This document shows positions 61,150 through 64,000 of a DNA stretch of 64,000 bases, one piece after another. The stretch is taken from NCBI RefSeq assembly GCF_000321225.1, contig NW_004450287.1:1772054-1836053 (forward strand), written 5' to 3'. The notes beneath the pieces are model-generated. The model was not told the DNA's origin. It saw nothing but the letters and a program-made list of their open reading frames with translations, and ran no database searches. Numbering within the stretch: the first letter of the stretch is position 1; every line of letters begins with the position of its first letter. Origin of the DNA: Odobenus rosmarus divergens. Its lineage: Eukaryota; Chordata; Mammalia; Carnivora; Odobenidae. The translations under genes were made by a program, and so were the position numbers.

Positions 61150-62165
61150 GCTGACCAAGTGACTTACTAAAATGCAAATATAATCACTCAACTCCTTTGC
61201 TTAAATTCCTTCCATCACACCCTAATGCTTGGTGGGTGTTACAGCCTGCATTTTCTCTCCTAAAAAGTGTATGTTGATGTCCCAACCTCCAGTACCTCAG
61301 AATATGACCTCATTTGGAAATAGGGCCTTTAGAGAGGTAATCAAGTTAAAATGAGGCCATGAAGGCGGGCCCTATTCCAATATGACCGGTGTCCCTATAT
61401 AAAGGGGAAATTTGGACACAGAGACAGACGTGCATGGGGGGAAAACACCACGAAGAAGCACAGGAAACCCACCATGTGAGGACAGCGGCAGGGAGGGGAA
61501 CCATGCTGACCCAAGCCAAAGAATGTCTGGGGCGACCAGAACGAAAACAGGCAAGGAAAGATCTTTCCCCTACAGGTTTCAAAGGGAGCTTGAACCTGTC
61601 AACATGTTGATTTGGAATTCTAGCCTCCAGAAATGTGAGATAATAAATTTTTGTGGTTCTAAGCCCCCCAAATTGTAGCACTTTGTTATAGCAGCTACAG
61701 GAAATTAATATTGTGGGTAAAGTCCGACCTCTTCAGCTCTCACCTAGCACCCTCCCTGCAGTGGCTCACTGCCCTCAGGATCTTCCTCCCCAACTTTCCT
61801 GGGAACAACACCCTACTGCCAGATGTGCTCATGTCCAAAGGCTCCAGGATGCTTCCTACCTCCTTGCTTCTGAACACACTGGTCCCTCGACCCACACCCC
61901 CTTCCCCATGCTCGCACGCACTGCAAGCATGCCTTCACTGACCTCCCAGAGCCACCTCCTTCAGGAGCTGTTTTGGACATCCTCTTTCCCCGCCAGGCTC
62001 CCCAGGCATAAATGACTATCCTGGGAGTACCCTCTGTGCTGTATTTAGAGGATTCTGACGTTATTTTGTACTACTTGTTTATATACCTCCATCCCTCTCT
62101 TCTATGCTCTTCTATGCTGTGAGCTCCTTGAGGGTAGACCCACTACCTTAGCAAAGTTCCCACCC
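61150..62165 (+). mobile_element. L2 LINE 3' remnant, split by a MaLR LTR
   Basis: Left piece 61150-61236 (ATAATCACTCAACTCCTTTG CTTAAATTCCTTCC) and right piece 61713-62165 (AAAGTCCGACCTCTTCAGC ... TGTGAGCTCCTTGAGGGTAG) are contiguous in L2; the LTR at 61237-61712 separates them. Confidence 0.72.
61237..61712 (+). mobile_element. MaLR (MLT1-type) solo LTR inside L2
   Basis: Starts TGTTACAGCCTGCATTTTC and ends TTAATATT, containing GATAATAAATTTTTGTGG and TTTGTTATAGCAGC. Exact 5-bp duplication GTGGG at 61232-61236 and 61713-61717, as expected for this superfamily. Confidence 0.85.
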
Positions 62166-62454
62166 AGAGAATGTCCAAAATGGGATTTTTCTGGGTAAAC
62201 AGTGCACACTGCCATGAACTCTAAGCAATGTGTCCTAGACCTGATCCTGTTAAACATGTCTTGTGTAAAGAAGTGGAGTAGAATGGGTCAGGGCTGCTGA
62301 CTGCACCTGGCTGATGCACACAACTGAAAAGGGCTGAGGAGCCCTTCTCCATACACTGACTATGTGACTGCTTTCTAGCTTGTTATTATTTTTGATGAGA
62401 TTCATTCTTCTAATCAGTCACACTGAGAAACTTTAGCTGATGCTTCCTTCATTA

Positions 62455-62706
62455 GAGTGGTTCATTAGAGACAGAAAGTAGATCAGTGGTTGCCTAGGGC
62501 TGGGAGGAATGTGGAAGATGGGGAGATTGTATGACAGCTAAGGAATGAGGAGTTTCCTTTCAGAGTTATACGAATGCTCTAAAGTTGATTACGATAATGG
62601 TTGCAAAACTCTGAATATACAGAAAGCCACTGAACCGTAAAGTTTAAACGACTGAATTGTAGGACGTGTGAATTTTAACTCAATAAAGTGGTTTAAAAAA
62701 AAAAAG
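62455..62706 (+). mobile_element. L1 3' UTR remnant
   Basis: AGTAGATCAGTGGTTGCCTA GGGCTGGGAGG, GATAATGGTTGCAAAACTCT GAATATAC, and TTTTAACTCAATAAAG followed by an A run. Confidence 0.78.
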
Positions 62707-64000
62707 CATGATACACTTAATTCAATCCAGTCCATAAGAATTGCCATTAAAACAAGTCAACTCTTTAGCTGCCAAACATCCACATAGATTAAAAAAATAA
62801 ATAAATAAATCCTCTGTACTGATGAAAAAGAAAACAAACAAAAACCATATCCTGTAATGTTTGCAGCATCCTAAAGAAGACATGACAGCCACCAGGCCAT
62901 TTCACATCAGGCCCGTGTACTCCGTGGACTCGGACCATCCTATAGCCGAGATGTAGCAACTTAATTAGACCTCAGAACTTTTCCTTTGTCTTCAAGCATC
63001 CAATTCTCTCTTCTTTCTCTCTGTGCCATAGTAGAGATGTATTTAGTTCAATAAATACAAGAGCAAGGAGGGAACTAAGATAAAATGATAAATGATAGCC
63101 AAGAAGGGGAATTACAAAAATCTACCAAGCTGTAGATAGTGGAGGGAAAATCAGTTATATGGTGAATCCAATTACCTCTGGGGTAAGTCAAGACAGGAAC
63201 ATTTGTCACAGTGTCAGGCAAAAGACACGGTATCTTTAACACTTGCCAAACCGTTCAAGAAGTTTCCTGAATAAACAAGGCAAAGAATGACAAAAAGCAG
63301 ACAACATGGGGCTTATTCATATACTGTTTGTATTCACCACCTATAATGTAAATGCCTGTCACATTTCCCCAGTGAAATTTCAAACCCCTTGAAGACAGAG
63401 AAACAGTCACATAGTCCCACCATTCCACACCCAGAGCATTCAGCCAAGAGTTAGCAACTGCTTACAGGGTACAGGATACAGTCATCTCAGAATCTCACTG
63501 TACTGAAGAGATTTTTTTTTTCCTTTTTAAAAGTAACACCGTTTTGGAGCAAACATGATTTACCACATGGAACAACAAAGCCTATGTAATAAATGATTCC
63601 ATAATGGATTGTTACCATTCTCTGAAGCCCCCATGTCTAAGGACTTTATTTTGGAGAAATGTACACTATAAAAAAAGCCTTCAAAATCAATAGGCTGTTG
63701 GTTCATGAACATACTTGAGCATGACTCAGTGAGCAGGATTCCACTGGATCCACCCAGATTGACACATAGTACAAGTCCAGCTTTGAAAACTGACTCAGAA
63801 CTCTATTTTAGAGGTAGCTTTTCGTGTGACCACAAAGATGCTAATCACGGAAAGGCAGGGAGTCGTTTGCTCTGTAACATGTCCTTATATAGGTCATACA
63901 CTCCAAAAATGAGACTCTTAGCAACTGAAATCTGATGATTTGTCACCAAGTTCAACACATATTTGGAAAGCATACAATTACATGTAATTAGCTAAGTTAC
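62707..64000. other. Right-edge sequence, no recognisable element
   Basis: Unique-looking AT-rich sequence; presumed PAG1 5' intron. No promoter, CpG-rich first exon or other gene seen. Confidence 0.4.

Noticed and set aside
1..64000. CRISPR array, bacterial operon, phage or plasmid features
   Set aside because: Spliced exons, carnivore SINEs and mammalian repeats show this is a mammalian intron-rich region; no regularly spaced repeats or prokaryotic gene packing occur.

Overview
This is mammalian nuclear DNA from a carnivoran. Eighteen tRNA-Lys-derived SINEC elements (core GGCGCCTGGGTGGCTCAG, tail AAATAAATAAA) are scattered through it, beside old mammal-wide MIR, L2, L1, MER5-type and MaLR LTR remnants. 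The SINEs are of the type I associate with arctoid carnivores (seal, bear, mustelid); I saw none with the GGGATCCCTGGGTGGCGCAG head typical of canids. Placement below Carnivora is inference.

The only protein-coding gene I can support is PAG1 (Cbp), the transmembrane raft adaptor that recruits Csk to restrain Src-family kinases. It lies on the minus strand. Five coding exons are at 11137-11261 (within a larger start exon), 9566-9617, 6278-6374, 3982-4583 and 597-656. All have GT-AG borders and compatible phases. They join into 936 nt, or 312 codons, with no stop, agreeing residue for residue in layout with the first 312 of about 432 residues of mammalian PAG1. The last part of the protein (the Csk-binding tyrosine and C-terminal tail) is encoded beyond the left edge.

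A probable 93-nt noncoding 5' UTR exon sits at 45346-45438, leaving an intron of about 34 kb before the start exon. No promoter or CpG-island-like first exon is visible, so transcription probably starts beyond the right edge and 45439-64000 is probably further 5' intron.

Layout: 1-11.3 kb, coding exons plus a 1.8 kb L2 remnant, MaLR LTR pieces and a GC-rich stretch (7.5-9.3 kb). 11.3-45.3 kb, one large intron with nine SINEs, MER5 copies split by SINEs, two related MaLR LTRs and long stretches without recognisable repeats. 45.3-47.4 kb, the UTR exon beside a four-SINE cluster. 48-49.5 kb, an L1 3' end interrupted by a SINE. 55.7-62.7 kb, two MaLR LTRs with 5-bp target duplications, one of them inside an L2, plus L1 remnants. 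I found no undescribed genetic system; the points worth following are the UTR exon, the uORF, several close inverted SINE pairs and datable nested insertions.
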